A stretch of DNA of 64,000 nt from Chrysogorgia sp. JL179-B06 (Eukaryota; Cnidaria; Anthozoa; Scleralcyonacea; Chrysogorgiidae), in contig JAYKKM010000026.1 of assembly GCA_035772405.1 (NCBI GenBank), forward strand, positions 582,001 to 646,000, given 5' to 3'. Shown in pieces: positions 13,701-26,168 of the stretch; position 1 is the stretch's first letter, and every line of letters starts with the position of its first letter. Both the position numbers and the translations under genes were made by a program. The notes below the pieces were generated by a model. It was not told the origin of the DNA. It saw nothing but the letters and a program-made list of their open reading frames with translations, and did not search any database.

Positions 13701-16700
13701 TTACCAACTTCATTGGCTGGGGCACTGTTTTAACCTTAGGGTTAATGCAATTTGTTCTCAATCTATTTGGAGAACTTGGCTGGGGCACTGTTTTTGGCTG
13801 GAGCAGTGTGTTTGGAGAAATTAGCTGGGGCGCTGTATTTGGAGAAATTAGCTTGGTCACTGTTTTAACCTTAGGGTTAAAGCAATTTGTTCTCCATGTA
13901 TTTGGAGAACTTGGCGGGGGCACTGTTTTTGGCTCGGGCACTGTTTTTGGCTCGGGCGCTGTTTTTGGTGGAGCACTGTATTTGGAGAAATTAGCTGGGG
14001 CACTGTTTTAACCTTAGGGTTAAAGCAATTTGTTCTCCATGTATTTGGAGTTTGTTCCTCATGTGAGGTTTATTTATCACCAACTTTGTTTAGTTTAAGG
14101 TCCTCAGCTTCATTGGCTGGGGCACTATTTTAACCTTAGGGTTAAAGCAATATGTTCTCCATGTATTTGTAGTTTGTTCCGCATGTGAATTTTCTTCATT
14201 ACCAACTTTGTTTAGTTTACGGTCCTCACCTGCATTGGCTCTGGCACTGTTTTAACCTTAGTGTTAAAGCAATTCGTTCTCCATGTACATGTACTTAGAG
14301 TTTGTTCCTCATGCGAAGTTTATTTATTACCAACTTTGTTTAGTTTAAGGTCCTCAGCTTCATTGGCTGGGGCACTGTTTTAACCTTAGGGTTAAAGCAA
14401 TTTGTTCTCCATGTATTTGGAGAAATTGGCTGGGGCACTGTTTTAACCTTAGGGTTAAAGCAATTTGTTTTCCATGTATTTGGAGTTTGTTCCTCATGTG
14501 AGGTTTATTTATTACAAACTTTGTTTGGTTTAAAGTCCTCAGCTTCATTGGCTGGGGCACTGTTTTAACCTTAGTGTGAATGCAATTTGTTCTCCATGTA
14601 TATGGAGTTTGTTCCTCATGTGAGGTTTATTTATTACCAACTTTCTTTGGTTTTAGGTCCTCAGCTTCATTGGCTGGCGCACTGTTTTAACCTTAGGGTT
14701 AAGCAATTGTTCTTCGTGTACATGTATTTGGAGTTTGTTCCTCATGCGAAGTTTATTTATTACCAACTTTGTTTGGTTTAAGGTCCTCAGCTTCATTGGT
14801 TGTTGCACGGGTTTAAACTGAGGGTAAAACAATTTGTTTTCCATGTATTTGGAGTTTGTTACCAACTTTGTTCAGTTTAAGGTCCTCACCTTCATTGGCA
14901 GTTGCACTGTTTTAAACTTAGCGTTAAAGAAACACATTTTCCATATATTTGGAGTTTGTTCCTCTTGTGAGGTTTATTTATTACGAATTTTGTTCAGTTT
15001 AAGGTTCTCGCCTTCATTGGTTGCTGCACTGTTTTAAACTTAGGGTAAAGCAATTTGTTTTCCATGTACTTAGAGTTTGTTCCGCATGCGAAGTTTATTT
15101 ATTACCAACTTTGTTTAGTTTAAGGTCCTCAGCTTCATTGGCTGGGGCACTGTTTTAACCTTAGCGTTAAAGCAATTTGTTCTCCATGTATTTGGAGAAA
15201 TTGGCTAGGGCACTGTTTTAACCTTAGGGTTAAAGCAATTTGTTTTCCACGTATTTGGAGTTTGTTCCTCGTGTGAAGTTTATTTATCACCAACTTTGTT
15301 TAGTTTAAGGTCCTCAGCTTCATTGGCTGGGGCACTGTTTTTACCTTAGGCTTAAAGCAATTTGTTCTCCATGTATTTGGAGTGTTAAAGCAATTTGTTC
15401 TCCATGTATTTGGAGAACTTTTCTGGGACACTGTTTTTGGCTGGAGCACTGTATTTGGAGAAATTAGCTGGGGTACTGTATTTGGAGAAATTAGCTGGGC
15501 ACTGTTTTAACCTTATGGTTAAAGCAATTTGTTCTCCATGTATTTGGAGTTTGTTCCTCATGTGAGGTTTATTTATTAGTAAATTTGTTTGGTTTAAGGT
15601 CCTCAGCTTCATTGGCTGGGGCACTGTTTTAACCTTGGGAATAAGCAGTTGTTCTCCATGTACATGTATTTGGAGTTTGTTCCTCATGCGAGGTTTATTT
15701 ATTACCAACTTTGTTTAGTTTAAGGTCCTCAGCTTCATTGGCTGGGGCACTGTTTTAACCTTGGGGATAAGCAATTGTTCTCCATGTACATGCATTTGGA
15801 GTTTGTTCCTCATGCGATGTTTATTTATTACCAACTTCATTGGCTGGGGCACTGTTTTAACCTTAGGGTTAATGCAATTTGTTCTCAATGTATTTGGAGA
15901 ACTTGGCTGGGGCACTGTTTTTGGCTGGAGCAGTGTGTTTGGAGAAATTAGCTGGGGCACTGTATTTGGAGAAATTAGCTTGGTCACTGTTTTAACCTTA
16001 GGGTTAAAGCAATTTGTTCTCCATGTATTTGGAGAACTTGGCGGGGGCACTGTTTTTGGCTCGGGCACTGTTTTTGGCTCGGACGCTGTTTTTGGTGGAG
16101 CACTGTATTTGGAGAAATTAGCTGGGGCACTGTTTTAACCTTAGGATTAAAGCAATTTGTTCTCCATGTATTTGGAGTTTGTTCCTCATGTGAGGTTTAT
16201 TTATTACCAACTTTGTTTAGTTTAATGTCCTCAGCTTCATTGGCAGGGCACTATCTTAACCTTAGGGTTAAAGCAATATGTTCTCCATGTATTTGTAGTT
16301 TGTTCCGCATGTGAATTTTCTTCATTACCAACTTTGTTTAGTTTACGGTCCTCACCTGCATTGGCTGTGGCACTGTTTTAACCTTAGTGTTAAAGCAATT
16401 CGTTCTCCATGTACATGTACTTAGAGTTTGTTCCTCATGCGAAGTTTATTTATTACCAACTTTGTTTAGTTTAAGGTCCTCAGCTTCATTGGCTGGGGCA
16501 CTGTTTTAACCTTAGGGTTAAAGCAATTTGTTCTCCATGTATTTGGAGAAATTGGCTGGGGCACTGTTTTAACCTTAGGGTTAAAGCAATTTGTTTTCCA
16601 TGTATTTGGAGTTTGTTCCTCATGTGAGGTTTATTTATTACAAACTTTGTTTGGTTTAAAGTCCTCAGCTTCATTGGCTGGGGCACTGTTTTAACCTTAG

Positions 16701-19700
16701 TGTGAATGCAATTTGTTCTCCATGTATATGGAGTTTGTTCCTCATGTGAGGTTTATTTATTACCAACTTTCTTTGGTTTTAGGTCCTCAGCTTCATTGGC
16801 TGGCGCACTGTTTTAACCTTAGGGTTAAGCAATTGTTCTTCGTGTACATGTATTTGGAGTTTGTTCCTCATGCGAAGTTTATTTATTACCAACTTTGTTT
16901 GGTTTAAGGTCCTCAGCTTCATTGGCTGTTGCACGGGTTTAAACTGAGGGTAAAACAATTTGTTTTCCATGTATTTGGAGTTTGTTACCAACTTTGTTCA
17001 GTTTAAGGTCCTCACCTTCATTGGCAGTTGCACTGTTTTAAACTTAGCGTTAAAGAAACACATTTTCCATATATTTGGAGTTTGTTCCTCTTGTGAGGTT
17101 TATTTATTACGAATTTTGTTCAGTTTAAGGTTCTCGCCTTCATTGGTTGCTGCACTGTTTTAAACTTAGGGTAAAGCAATTTGTTTTCCATGTACTTAGA
17201 GTTTGTTCCGCATGCGAAGTTTATTTATTACCAACTTTGTTTAGTTTAAGGTCCTCAGCTTCATTGGGTGGGGCACTGTTTTAACCTCAGGTTTAAAGCA
17301 ATTTGTTCTCCATGTATTTGGAGAAATTGGCTTGGGCACTGTTTTAACCTTAGGGTTAAAGCAATTTGTTTTCCATGTATTTGGAGTTTGTTCCTCGTGT
17401 GAAGTTTATTTATCACCAACTTTGTTTAGTTTAAGGTCCTCAGCTTCATTGGCTGGGGCACTGTTTTTACCTTAGGCTTAAAGCAATTTGTTCTCCATGT
17501 ATTTGGAGTGTTAAAGCAATTTGTTCTCCATGTATTTGGAGAACTTTTCTGGGACACTGTTTTTGGCTGGAGCACTGTATTTGGAGAAATTAGCTGGGGT
17601 ACTGTATTTGGAGAAATTAGCTGGGCACTGTTTTAAACTTATGGTTAAAGCAATTTGTTCTCCATGTATTTGGAGTTTGTTCCTCATGTGAGGTTTATTT
17701 ATTAGTAAATTTGTTTGGTTTAAGGTCCTCAGCTTCATTGGCTGGGGCACTGTTTTAACCTTGGGAATAAGCAGTTGTTCTCCATGTACATGTATTTGGA
17801 GTTTGTTCCTCATGCGAGGTTTATTTATTACCAACTTTGTTTAGTTTAAGGTCCTCAGCTTCATTGGCTGGGGCACTGTTTTAACCTTGGGGATAAGCAA
17901 TTGTTCTCCATGTACATGCATTTGGAGTTTGTTCCTCATGCGATGTTTATTTATTACCAACTTCATTGGCTGGGGCACTGTTTTAACCTTAGGGTTAATG
18001 CAATTTGTTCTCAATGTATTTGGAGAACTTGGCTGGGGCACTGTTTTTGGCTGGAGCAGTGTGTTTGGAGAAATTAGCTGGGGCACTGTATTTGGAGAAA
18101 TTAGCTTGGTCACTGTTTTAACCTTAGGGTTAAAGCAATTTGTTCTCCATGTATTTGGAGAACTTGGCGGGGGCACTGTTTTTGGCTCGGGCACTGTTTT
18201 TGGCTCGGGCGCTGTTTTTGGTGGAGCACTGTATTTGGAGAAATTAGCTGGGGCACTGTTTTAACCTTAGGATTAAAGCAATTTGTTCTCCATGTATTTG
18301 GAGTTTGTTCCTCATGTGAGGTTTATTTATTACCAACTTTGTTTAGTTTAAGGTCCTCAGCTTCATTGGCTGGGGCACTATCTTAACCTTAGGGTTAAAG
18401 CAATATGTTCTCCATGTATTTGTAGTTTGTTCCGCATGTGAATTTTCTTCATTACCAACTTTGTTTAGTTTACGGTCCTCACCTGCATTGGCTGTGGCAC
18501 TGTTTTAACCTTAGTGTTAAAGCAATTCGTTCTCCATGTACATGTACTTAGAGTTTGTTCCTCATGCGAAGTTTATTTATTACCAACTTTGTTTAGTTTA
18601 AGGTCCTCAGCTTCATTGGCTGGGGCACTGTTTTAACCTTAGGGTTAAAGCAATTTGTTCTCCATGTATTTGGAGAAATTGGCTGGGGCACTGTTTTAAC
18701 CTTAGGGTTAAAGCAATTTGTTCTCCATGTATATGGAGTTTGTTCCTCATGTGAGGTTTATTTATTACCAACTTTCTTTGGTTTTAGGTCCTCAGCTTCA
18801 TTGGCTGGCGCACTGTTTTAACCTTAGGGTTAAGCAATTGTTCTTCGTGTACATGTATTTGGAGTTTGTTCCTCATGCGAAGTTTATTTATTACCAACTT
18901 TGTTTGGTTTAAGGTCCTCAGCTTCATTGGCTGTTGCACGGGTTTAAACTGAGGGTAAAACAATTTGTTTTCCATGTATTTGGAGTTTGTTACCAACTTT
19001 GTTCAGTTTAAGGTCCTCACCTTCATTGGCAGTTGCACTGTTTTAAACTTAGCGTTAAAGAAACACATTTTCCATATATTTGGAGTTTGTTCCTCTTGTG
19101 AGGTTTATTTATTACGAATTTTGTTCAGTTTAAGGTTCTCGCCTTCATTGGTTGCTGCACTGTTTTAAACTTAGGGTAAAGCAATTTGTTTTCCATGTAC
19201 TTACAGTTTGTTCCGCATGCGAAGTTTATTTATTACCAACTTTGTTTAGTTTAAGGTCCTCAGCTTCATTGGCTGGGGCACTGTTTTAACCTTAGGGTTA
19301 AAGCAATTTGTTCTCCATGTATTTGGAGAAATTGGCTAGGGCACTGTTTTAACCTTAGGGTTAAAGCAATTTGTTTTCCATGTATTTGGAGTTTGTTCCT
19401 CGTGTGAAGTTTATTTATCACCAACTTTGTTTAGTTTAAGGTCCTCAGCTTCATTGGCTGGGGCACTGTTTTTACCTTAGGCTTAAAGCAATTTGTTCTC
19501 CATGTATTTGGAGTGTTAAAGCAATTTGTTCTCCATGTATTTGGAGAACTTTTCTGGGACACTGTTTTTGGCTGGAGCACTGTATTTGGAGAAATTAGCT
19601 GGGGTACTGTATTTGGAGAAATTAGCTGGGCACTGTTTTAACCTTATGGTTAAAGCAATTTGTTCTCCATGTATTTGGAGTTTGTTCCTCATGTGAGGTT

Positions 19701-21800
19701 TATTTATTAGTAAATTTGTTTGGTTTAAGGTCCTCAGCTTCATTGGCTGGGGCACTGTTTTAACCTTGGGAATAAGCAGTTGTTCTCCATGTACATGTAT
19801 TTGGAGTTTGTTCCTCATGCGAGGTTTATTTATTACCAACTTTGTTTAGTTTAAGGTCCTCAGCTTCATTGGCTGGGGCACTGTTTTAACCTTGGGGATA
19901 AGCAATTGTTCTCCATGTACATGCATTTGCAGTTTGTTCCTCATGCGATGTTTATTTATTACCAACTTCATTGGCTGGGGCACTGTTTTAACCTTAGGGT
20001 TAATGCAATTTGTTCTCAATGTATTTGGAGAACTTGGCTGGGGCACTGTTTTTGGCTGGAGCAGTGTGTTTGGAGAAATTAGCTTGGTCACTGTTTTAAC
20101 CTTAGGGTTAAAGCATTTTGTTCTCCATGTATTTGGAGAACTTGGCGGGGGCACTGTTTTTGGCTCGGGCACTGTTTTTGGCTCGGGCGCTGTTTTTGGT
20201 GGAGCACTGTATTTGGAGAAATTAGCTGGGGCACTGTTTTAACCTTAGGATTAAAGCAATTTGTTCTCCATGTATTTGGAGTTTGTTCCTCATGTGAGGT
20301 TTATTTATTACCAACTTTGTTTAGTTTAAGGTCCTCAGCTTCATTGGCTGGGGCACTATCTTAACCTTAGGGTTAAAGCAATATGTTCTCCATGTATTTG
20401 TAGTTTGTTCCGCATGTGAATTTTCTTCATTACCAACTTTGTCTAGTTTACGGTCCTCACCTGCATTGGCTGTGGCACTGTTTTAACCTTAGTGTTAAAG
20501 CAATTCGTTCTCCATGTACATGTACTTAGAGTTTGTTCCTCATGCGAAGTTTATTTATTACCAACTTTGTTTAGTTTAAGGTCCTCAGCTTCATTGGCTG
20601 GGGCACTGTTTTAACCTTAGGGTTAAAGCAATTTGTTCTCCATGTATTTGGAGAAATTGGCTGGGGCACTGTTTTAACCTTAGGGTTAAAGCAATTTGTT
20701 TTCCATGTATTTGGAGTTTGTTCCTCATGTGAGGTTTATTTATTACAAACTTTGTTTGGTTTAAAGTCCTCAGCTTCATTGGCTGGGGCACTGTTTTAAC
20801 CTTAGGGTGAATGCAATTTGTTCTCCATGTATATGGAGTTTGTTCCTCATGTGAGGTTTATTTATTACCAACTTTCTTTGGTTTTAGGTCCTCAGCTTCA
20901 TTGGCTGGCGCACTGTTTTAACCTTAGGGTTAAGCAATTGTTCTTCGTGTACATGTATTTGGAGTTTGTTCCTCATGCGAAGTTTATTTATTTCATTGGC
21001 TGGGGCACTGTTTTAACCTTAGGATTAAATTAATTTGTTCTCGATCCACGCATTTGGAGTTTGTTGCGCATGTTAAGTTTCTTTATTACCAACTTTGTTT
21101 GTTTACGCTCCTCACCTTCATTGGGTAGGGCACTGTTTTAACCTTAGGATTAAAGCAATTTGTTCTCCATGTACATGTATTTGGAGTTTGTTCCTCTTTA
21201 TTACCAACTTTCTTTCGTTTTAGGTCCTCAGCTTCATTGGCTGGGGCAATGTTTTAAACTTGGGGTTAAGCAATTTGTTCTCCATGCATTTGGAGGTTGT
21301 TGCTCATGTGAGGTTTATTTATTACCAACTTTGTTTAGTTTAAGGTCCTCAGCTTCATTGGCTGTTGCGCGGGTTTAAACTGAGGGTAAAACAATTTGTT
21401 TTCCATGTATTTGGAGTTTGTTACCAACTTTGTTCAGTTTAAGGTCCTCACCTTCATTGGCAGGTGCACTGTTTTAAACGTAGCGTTAAAGAAAAACATT
21501 TTCCATATATTTGGAGTTTGTTCCTCTTGTGAGGTTTATTTATTACCAATTTTGTTCAGTTTAAGGTTCTCGCCTTCATTGTTGGTGCACTGTTTTAAAC
21601 TTAGGGTAAAGCAATTTGTTTTCCATGTATTTGGAGTTTGTTCCTCATGCGAAGTTTATTTATTACCAACTTTGTTTGGTTTAAGGTCCTCACCTTCATT
21701 GGCTGGGGCACTGTTTTAACCTTAGGATTAAATTAATTTGTTCTCCACGCATTTGGAGTTTGTTGCGCATGTTAAGTTTCTTTATTACCAACTTTGTTTG
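10775..21800. repeat. Satellite array, ~122-bp monomer
   Basis: Continuous monomers, including the end of the 5.5-kb repeat and the 2.1-kb higher-order repeat. The sequence TTTATTACCAACTTTGTTTGTTTACGCTCC, part of a monomer variant seen near 6,875, 12,388 and 21,085, is the uninterrupted form of the site into which the next element inserted at 21,800. Confidence 0.93.
12690..20990. repeat. Higher-order repeat B: about four copies of ~2.13 kb
   Basis: Landmarks recur with offsets of 2,125-2,127 bp (for example 12,709, 14,834, 16,960) and then 2,005 bp (18,965). The third copy therefore lacks one ~121-bp monomer near 18,700. Copies are nearly identical over their length and overlap the end of higher-order repeat A. 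A related stretch lies at 57,200-58,400 on the far side of the Polinton, so both flanks belong to one satellite domain. Confidence 0.88.
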
Positions 21801-21989
21801 TCGGCACTTCCCTAAACTTGTTCTTATTTGTGTTGATGTTTTGGGCTACAGAGCAAGCATTTCTATTGTTTTGGTGTTAAATCGTCGATACGAGACCTCA
21901 AGAGGTCCACTTACTTTAACATTGTCGGTTAAACAAAGCATATAAGCTGCATATGCTCAAATGGGAGTCAAAATTCATTTGATCTTCGA

Positions 21990-22290
21990 ACGCTGTTTGC
22001 CTTTGTTTTGATCAATCGGAACGATATGCGAGCGTATGGTTTGTTCCGGCTAGATTTCGGAACAGACCCGGTTTGTTCCTTTCGTAAAAGGAACATATCA
22101 AAGAGGAACAAGTCGTTCTCATTTTCAACGTGAGAACGATTTGTTCCGCTCCACCAAATAGGAACAGATCGATCGGTTCCCCATTTAGGAACTATGGCAG
22201 CCGGCACTTGGGGAACAAATCGTTCCGCATCAGCAAAGGGTGTTCCTAAATTATTCTAAATAGGACCTGTTTGTTCCCCTTGAGAAGGAA
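21990..22290. repeat. Cluster of GTTCC/GGAAC motifs
   Basis: Roughly fifteen GTTCC or GGAAC pentamers occur in 300 bp. Most sit in TTTGTTCC or GGAACA contexts, and there is a palindrome TCGTTCTC...GAGAACGA near 22,113-22,139. The remainder of 21,801-22,312 shows no gene; a leftward open frame through it is just the repeat read in one frame. It could be an old short repeat or a binding-site array for the element's own protein; the sequence alone does not decide. Confidence 0.5.
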
Positions 22291-22312
22291 CGTTTCGCCC
22301 AGTTTCTAATCT

Positions 22313-22965
22313 TAGGCTAGTAAGTATTGATTTACCAAATATTTAATATAAATGTATAGGTAATAGATATTCCTCGTTCTTTAAAAAAACACCGCTTAAT
22401 AAAATTCTGAAAGGAAACAGAAATTTAATGAGGTTTTACTGAGAACGAAAACTATATGTATATATAACATTCGTTTTTTTAAAAACCTTGCATTAAATAC
22501 CTGTCTTGATTCAGAAAATTATGTTTTTTAAAGACCACATCATATATATAATTGGTTGTTTGCAACAACTTCGTCTATCTCTTTTGATAGTTGGTGATGA
22601 ACTAACTCATGGCCTCCTCTTCTGTAGGTTAATGCATAGTACTTGGTGTCATGTGCGTGTTGTGACCCACGGGCTACCGTAGTTCGGTAGCCCGTGCTTT
22701 TGATACGGTAGCCCGTCGGTAGCCCGTCCATTTTACAAGGTTTATATCTAGTAGGCCGGTAGCCCGTGTTTATGAATAGCAATTAACTTTCGAATAATTT
22801 GCATATACGATTATATATTCTGTCCCACTGGCTACCATTGTTCGGTAGCCCGTGCTTTTCACACGGTAGCCCGTCGGTAGCCCGTCCATTTTACAAGGTT
22901 TATATCTAGTAGGCCGGTAGCCCGTGTTTATGAATAGCAATTAACTTTCCTCTTATTTTATTTTA
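22313..22965. repeat. Left inverted repeat of recombinase module, with GGTAGCCCGT iterons
   Basis: The outer part (from TAAGTATTGATTTACCAAATATTTAATATAAATG) pairs with 25,800-25,850. The inner part contains two tandem ~160-bp units (22,671-22,829 and 22,830-22,960), each with four to five copies of CGGTAGCCCGT in both orientations plus CCATTTTACAAGGTTTATATC. The same two units appear inverted on the right. About 640 bp of imperfect inverted repeat therefore frames the recombinase gene. Confidence 0.75.
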
Positions 22966-23123
22966 AGAGAATTTACAATGAGGCATATAGACAGATTATT
23001 TTTCACTTTATGTTTACGCAATAAACAAGTTGAATTCTGAAACGATGTCACATCGTAAATTTAGCGCGTTATTTATTATGACAGATATACAGGCGGTAGC
23101 TAGTATTTTACTCCTGTTTTACT

Positions 23124-24793
23124 TCAAATTAATTTCAAGGCAACTGCTCTCACTCGAAGGGTTTTTGCTTCTCTCCGCTCGTGGAAATGGAAGACTGGGT
23201 TGCGAAGGATGGATGACCAGCGTGGTCCAAATATTGTCCACCCCCTTCTTATGTAATCATCTTCTTGTTTGGTAAACTTCACCGGTATTTTACGCTTTGG
23301 GGATGCTGTCTTTTCAACGCAACTGCGCTCATCTATAGCATTACGTTTCCATTCTTTGGAATCGCTTTCTTCTTCCGAGTACTCGTCTTTCAATTGCTCC
23401 ACGCAACTGTCCATCGCTTTGCCTTCTTTTCCACGCAGTTTTTCCATACACCTGCGTCCTCGTATGGCCACCTCTCGAGATCGTAGTTTCTGGTAATGCA
23501 CTCTGGCCACGTTCGAACTGTGTTTCTGATCTTCTGAAATGACCTGTTGTTCTTCGACATTTAACATCGTGGCACTTTCCGTCTCTATAATTTGTCTGTA
23601 TCTTGTAGGATGAATGTACTTTCCTATTGCTTGAAACACTAACACGCTCAAAAGGTCGGTGAGTTTTTGAAATTGCGCACCGTTTCGGTTTACGAGCAGG
23701 TAATGACATTGCGGTTCAAGTAAGGGTCTGACGAAACGTACGTAGTCGTCGACGATACCCAAACTTATTTCGTCAAAATATAATGAATCAAATCCATATT
23801 TTTTGGCCGTTTTAAATCTAGTTTGGTCGACCATGCCGCCGTTGCTCTTCGCACTTTCAAACATCCCAAGCGTCAAGTGTTGATAGGTCATCGGCCGACA
23901 ACCCTTTATTTTAACAAACATTAACACTGCAAGGAATCGCGTGGCAAATGTTAAATCGCTTGGCGTTAGAATATTCGAATTTTTCCTGCACTCTTCTAAA
24001 ATCTTCTTGTAGCGATCTATGTGAAATGGAACTACCATCTGCAACTCGCCTAGGGACGCCCAGCTTCTGCGCGATTCCAATGTTTCGATATCCAGGTCGG
24101 TTGTCCAGTGGGATCGCATTTGCTTGCTCAAACACTTCTTGGCTCGTTTGATGTACACTTCAGTCACGGAAAAGTTTTGAAGCACGGAGCCAGGTGGTGA
24201 GTTGAATTTACGAAAGTCAAGTAGGTCCCAAATAGCTGTTACGTAGCCGAGTCGGCCGGATTGGCCCATCTGCCATCCAGATTCAAGATAGTCGAGGAAA
24301 TCTGTCAGTAGTTTAGAAGAGCCAGGAAATAATCGACAATTTGAACGCTCGACAACACTGTCGATTCTTCTTCGCCCGACTGTTCGCAACAAAATTTGAG
24401 GAATTTTAAAGCTCGCGTGACCGAAATTTCCGCTTGCTTTAACGCCTTTCCTCCTCCCGTTGTACTTTGTAGCCAAAGGGAGAAAGAACGAGCGAATTCG
24501 TTTTCTGATGAGCAACAAGGCACGGGTACTCTACTTCTGTTCGATTTAACCAGGTCTACGTGCTCCACCGTGTGAACAACGATTTTTGGTTTTTCGTCGA
24601 AATACGCGTACCAAGGATGTTTCGCTTTGACGTGCTTTCGACAGCCTCGGCGACTAGCGAACCCTGGGTGGTCGCAGTTAGGAACTGGGCAATGATCTAG
24701 GCCGTCTTCATGTTTCTGCAGCTGCAGTCGTCTTGGTTTGTTAAAAGCGCAGTCCAGAGACTTCCAATCAACGGTGGCGTGTGGACGAGCCAT
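23124..24793 (-). pseudogene. Crypton-like tyrosine recombinase with C2H2 finger and Myb/SANT domain, frameshifted
   Basis: The start is the ATG at 24,793. The N-terminal ~160 codons contain a C2H2 finger (CPVPNCDHPGF...H-x4-H, residues ~34-58). The frame then closes with a stop near 24,305, while the rest of the protein continues in another frame, so a 1-bp type frameshift lies at about 24,310-24,330. The second part carries the recombinase core: Arg in GCRPMTYQHL, the box HPTRYRQII (H-x-x-R) and the likely nucleophile Tyr in ARVHYQKLRSRE. Near the C-terminus is a Myb/SANT-like domain (KFTKQEDDYIRRGWTIFG...). Family knowledge: tyrosine recombinases of eukaryotic Cryptons cut and rejoin DNA through a 3'-phosphotyrosine and move circular intermediates. 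The class assignment is from motifs only; the exact Crypton group is not determined. Confidence 0.75.
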
Positions 24794-24895
24794 CGAAAGG
24801 CAACGTGTCCACGTATACTAGCGAGCCATCGACGTACGTCGTTGTTTATTATATTTTTCTTTTACTGCCGCCTGCACGGTATATTTATATCCTAA

Positions 24896-25215
24896 ACGCC
24901 TCTCTGGGATTAGTTTGATAAACAAAATGGTCAAACTTCTCACAGTGTATTTTTTTTAGGCATAAGGCATTCTTTCTTTACACGTGCATTTGTTAATACA
25001 ATCGGAACAAAGAGTTCCTTTAACCATTTACAGTATGTATACAATAGAAAAGTATTTCCCGCGAAGGAATGCGAACGGATTTGCATACAATGTTAAAAAC
25101 GCATTGATTATTCCGCAAAATGAGACGGCAAGTTCAGTGCTTTAAATCACATGAATCGTGAAAAAGGGTTATTTTAAAGAACGAGGGGTATGTGACACGC
25201 ACGTTATTTTAAATC
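24896..25215. other. Non-coding spacer upstream of recombinase gene
   Basis: This AT-rich sequence lies between the recombinase start and the right inverted repeat. I see no convincing gene, RNA or promoter motif here, although the recombinase promoter would be expected in or near it. Confidence 0.4.
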
Positions 25216-25856
25216 AATAACGAAAGTGAATTGATATGTAGCCACGAGCTACCTGGCTACTAGATGAAAACCTTGTAAAATGGACGGACTATACCGTATT
25301 AAAAGCACGGGATACCGAACTGCGGTAGCCCGTCGAACAGAACATACACACCACACCAAATATCAATGAGAATAGCATATTAATTAGCTGATGCAAATTA
25401 TTCGAAAGTTAATTGCTATTCATAAACACGGGCTACCGGGCTACTAGATATAAACCTTGTAAAATGAACGGGCTATACCGACGGGCTACCGTATCAAAAG
25501 CACGGGCTACCGAACTACGGTAGCCCGTGAGTCACAACACATACATAACACCAAGTACTATGCAGTTAATCACCAACTATCAAGAGATATAGACGAAGTT
25601 GTTGCAAACAATCAATTGTATGTGATGTGATGAGTCGTTCTTTAAAAAAACCCTAATTTTCCGAATCAAGACAGATATTTAACGCGGGGTTTTTAAAAAT
25701 CGAATGTTATCACATATATTTTTCGTTCTTGTTAAAACTTCACTAAATTACTGTTTTCTTTCAGAATTGTATTAAGCGGGGTATTTTAAAGAACGAGGAA
25801 TATATATATTACCTATACATTTATATTAAATATTTGGTAAATCAATACTTGACTAA
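25216..25856. repeat. Right inverted repeat of recombinase module
   Basis: This is the inverse of 22,313-22,965. It holds two units rich in ACGGGCTACCG (25,235-25,350 and 25,400-25,530) followed by the outer arm ending GGTAAATCAATACTTGACTAA. Match to the left arm is imperfect (for example one extra G at ~25,849 and several substitutions), indicating age. No clear target duplication is visible outside the arms. Confidence 0.75.
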
Positions 25857-26168
25857 TATTCAATTTCGTTCAAATTAAAGTAAACTTTATTAATATTCAT
25901 AACCACGGGCTATCGGACTTTTAGATGAAACTTTGTTAAACGGACGGGCTACCGAACAATGCTAACCCGTCGTTGAGACTATAATCAATAAAATAGTTAG
26001 TAATATTCAGGCGGGTAATCACACACACACACACACGTTTTCTTGACGTTTCAACTATTTTTTGGACCTTTCGCCTTTTCGATTTAAGAAATCTAATAAC
26101 AAAACTGGACATGTAGGACAAAACAAAGTTAACATGTTTACAGAAATTTTAACATGAAAAAAGCAGTT
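25857..26168. other. Spacer with a degenerate GGGCTACCG unit and a CA microsatellite
   Basis: A third, weaker copy of the GGGCTACCG/GGGCTATCGG unit lies at about 25,905-25,970, outside the inverted repeat. A (CA)n run of about 8 repeats is at 26,020-26,036. No gene is seen. Confidence 0.5.

Larger units (their letters stand above)
2969..13995. repeat. Higher-order repeat A: two tandem copies of ~5.51 kb
   Basis: The segment 2969-8479 is repeated almost base for base at 8480-13,995. Landmarks in copy 1 recur 5,511 bp later up to about 6,980, then 5,520-5,523 bp later because copy 1 lacks a 12-bp piece (CATGTGAGGTTT, present near 12,497). The duplication includes a complete exon-relic block (4213-5263 and 9724-10,774). 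The near identity shows a recent event compared with the divergence between monomers. Confidence 0.9.

Noticed and set aside
24305..24793. Separate zinc-finger gene next to the recombinase
   Set aside because: Its frame ends in the middle of a sequence that continues in another frame into the recombinase, so a frameshift in one gene is simpler.
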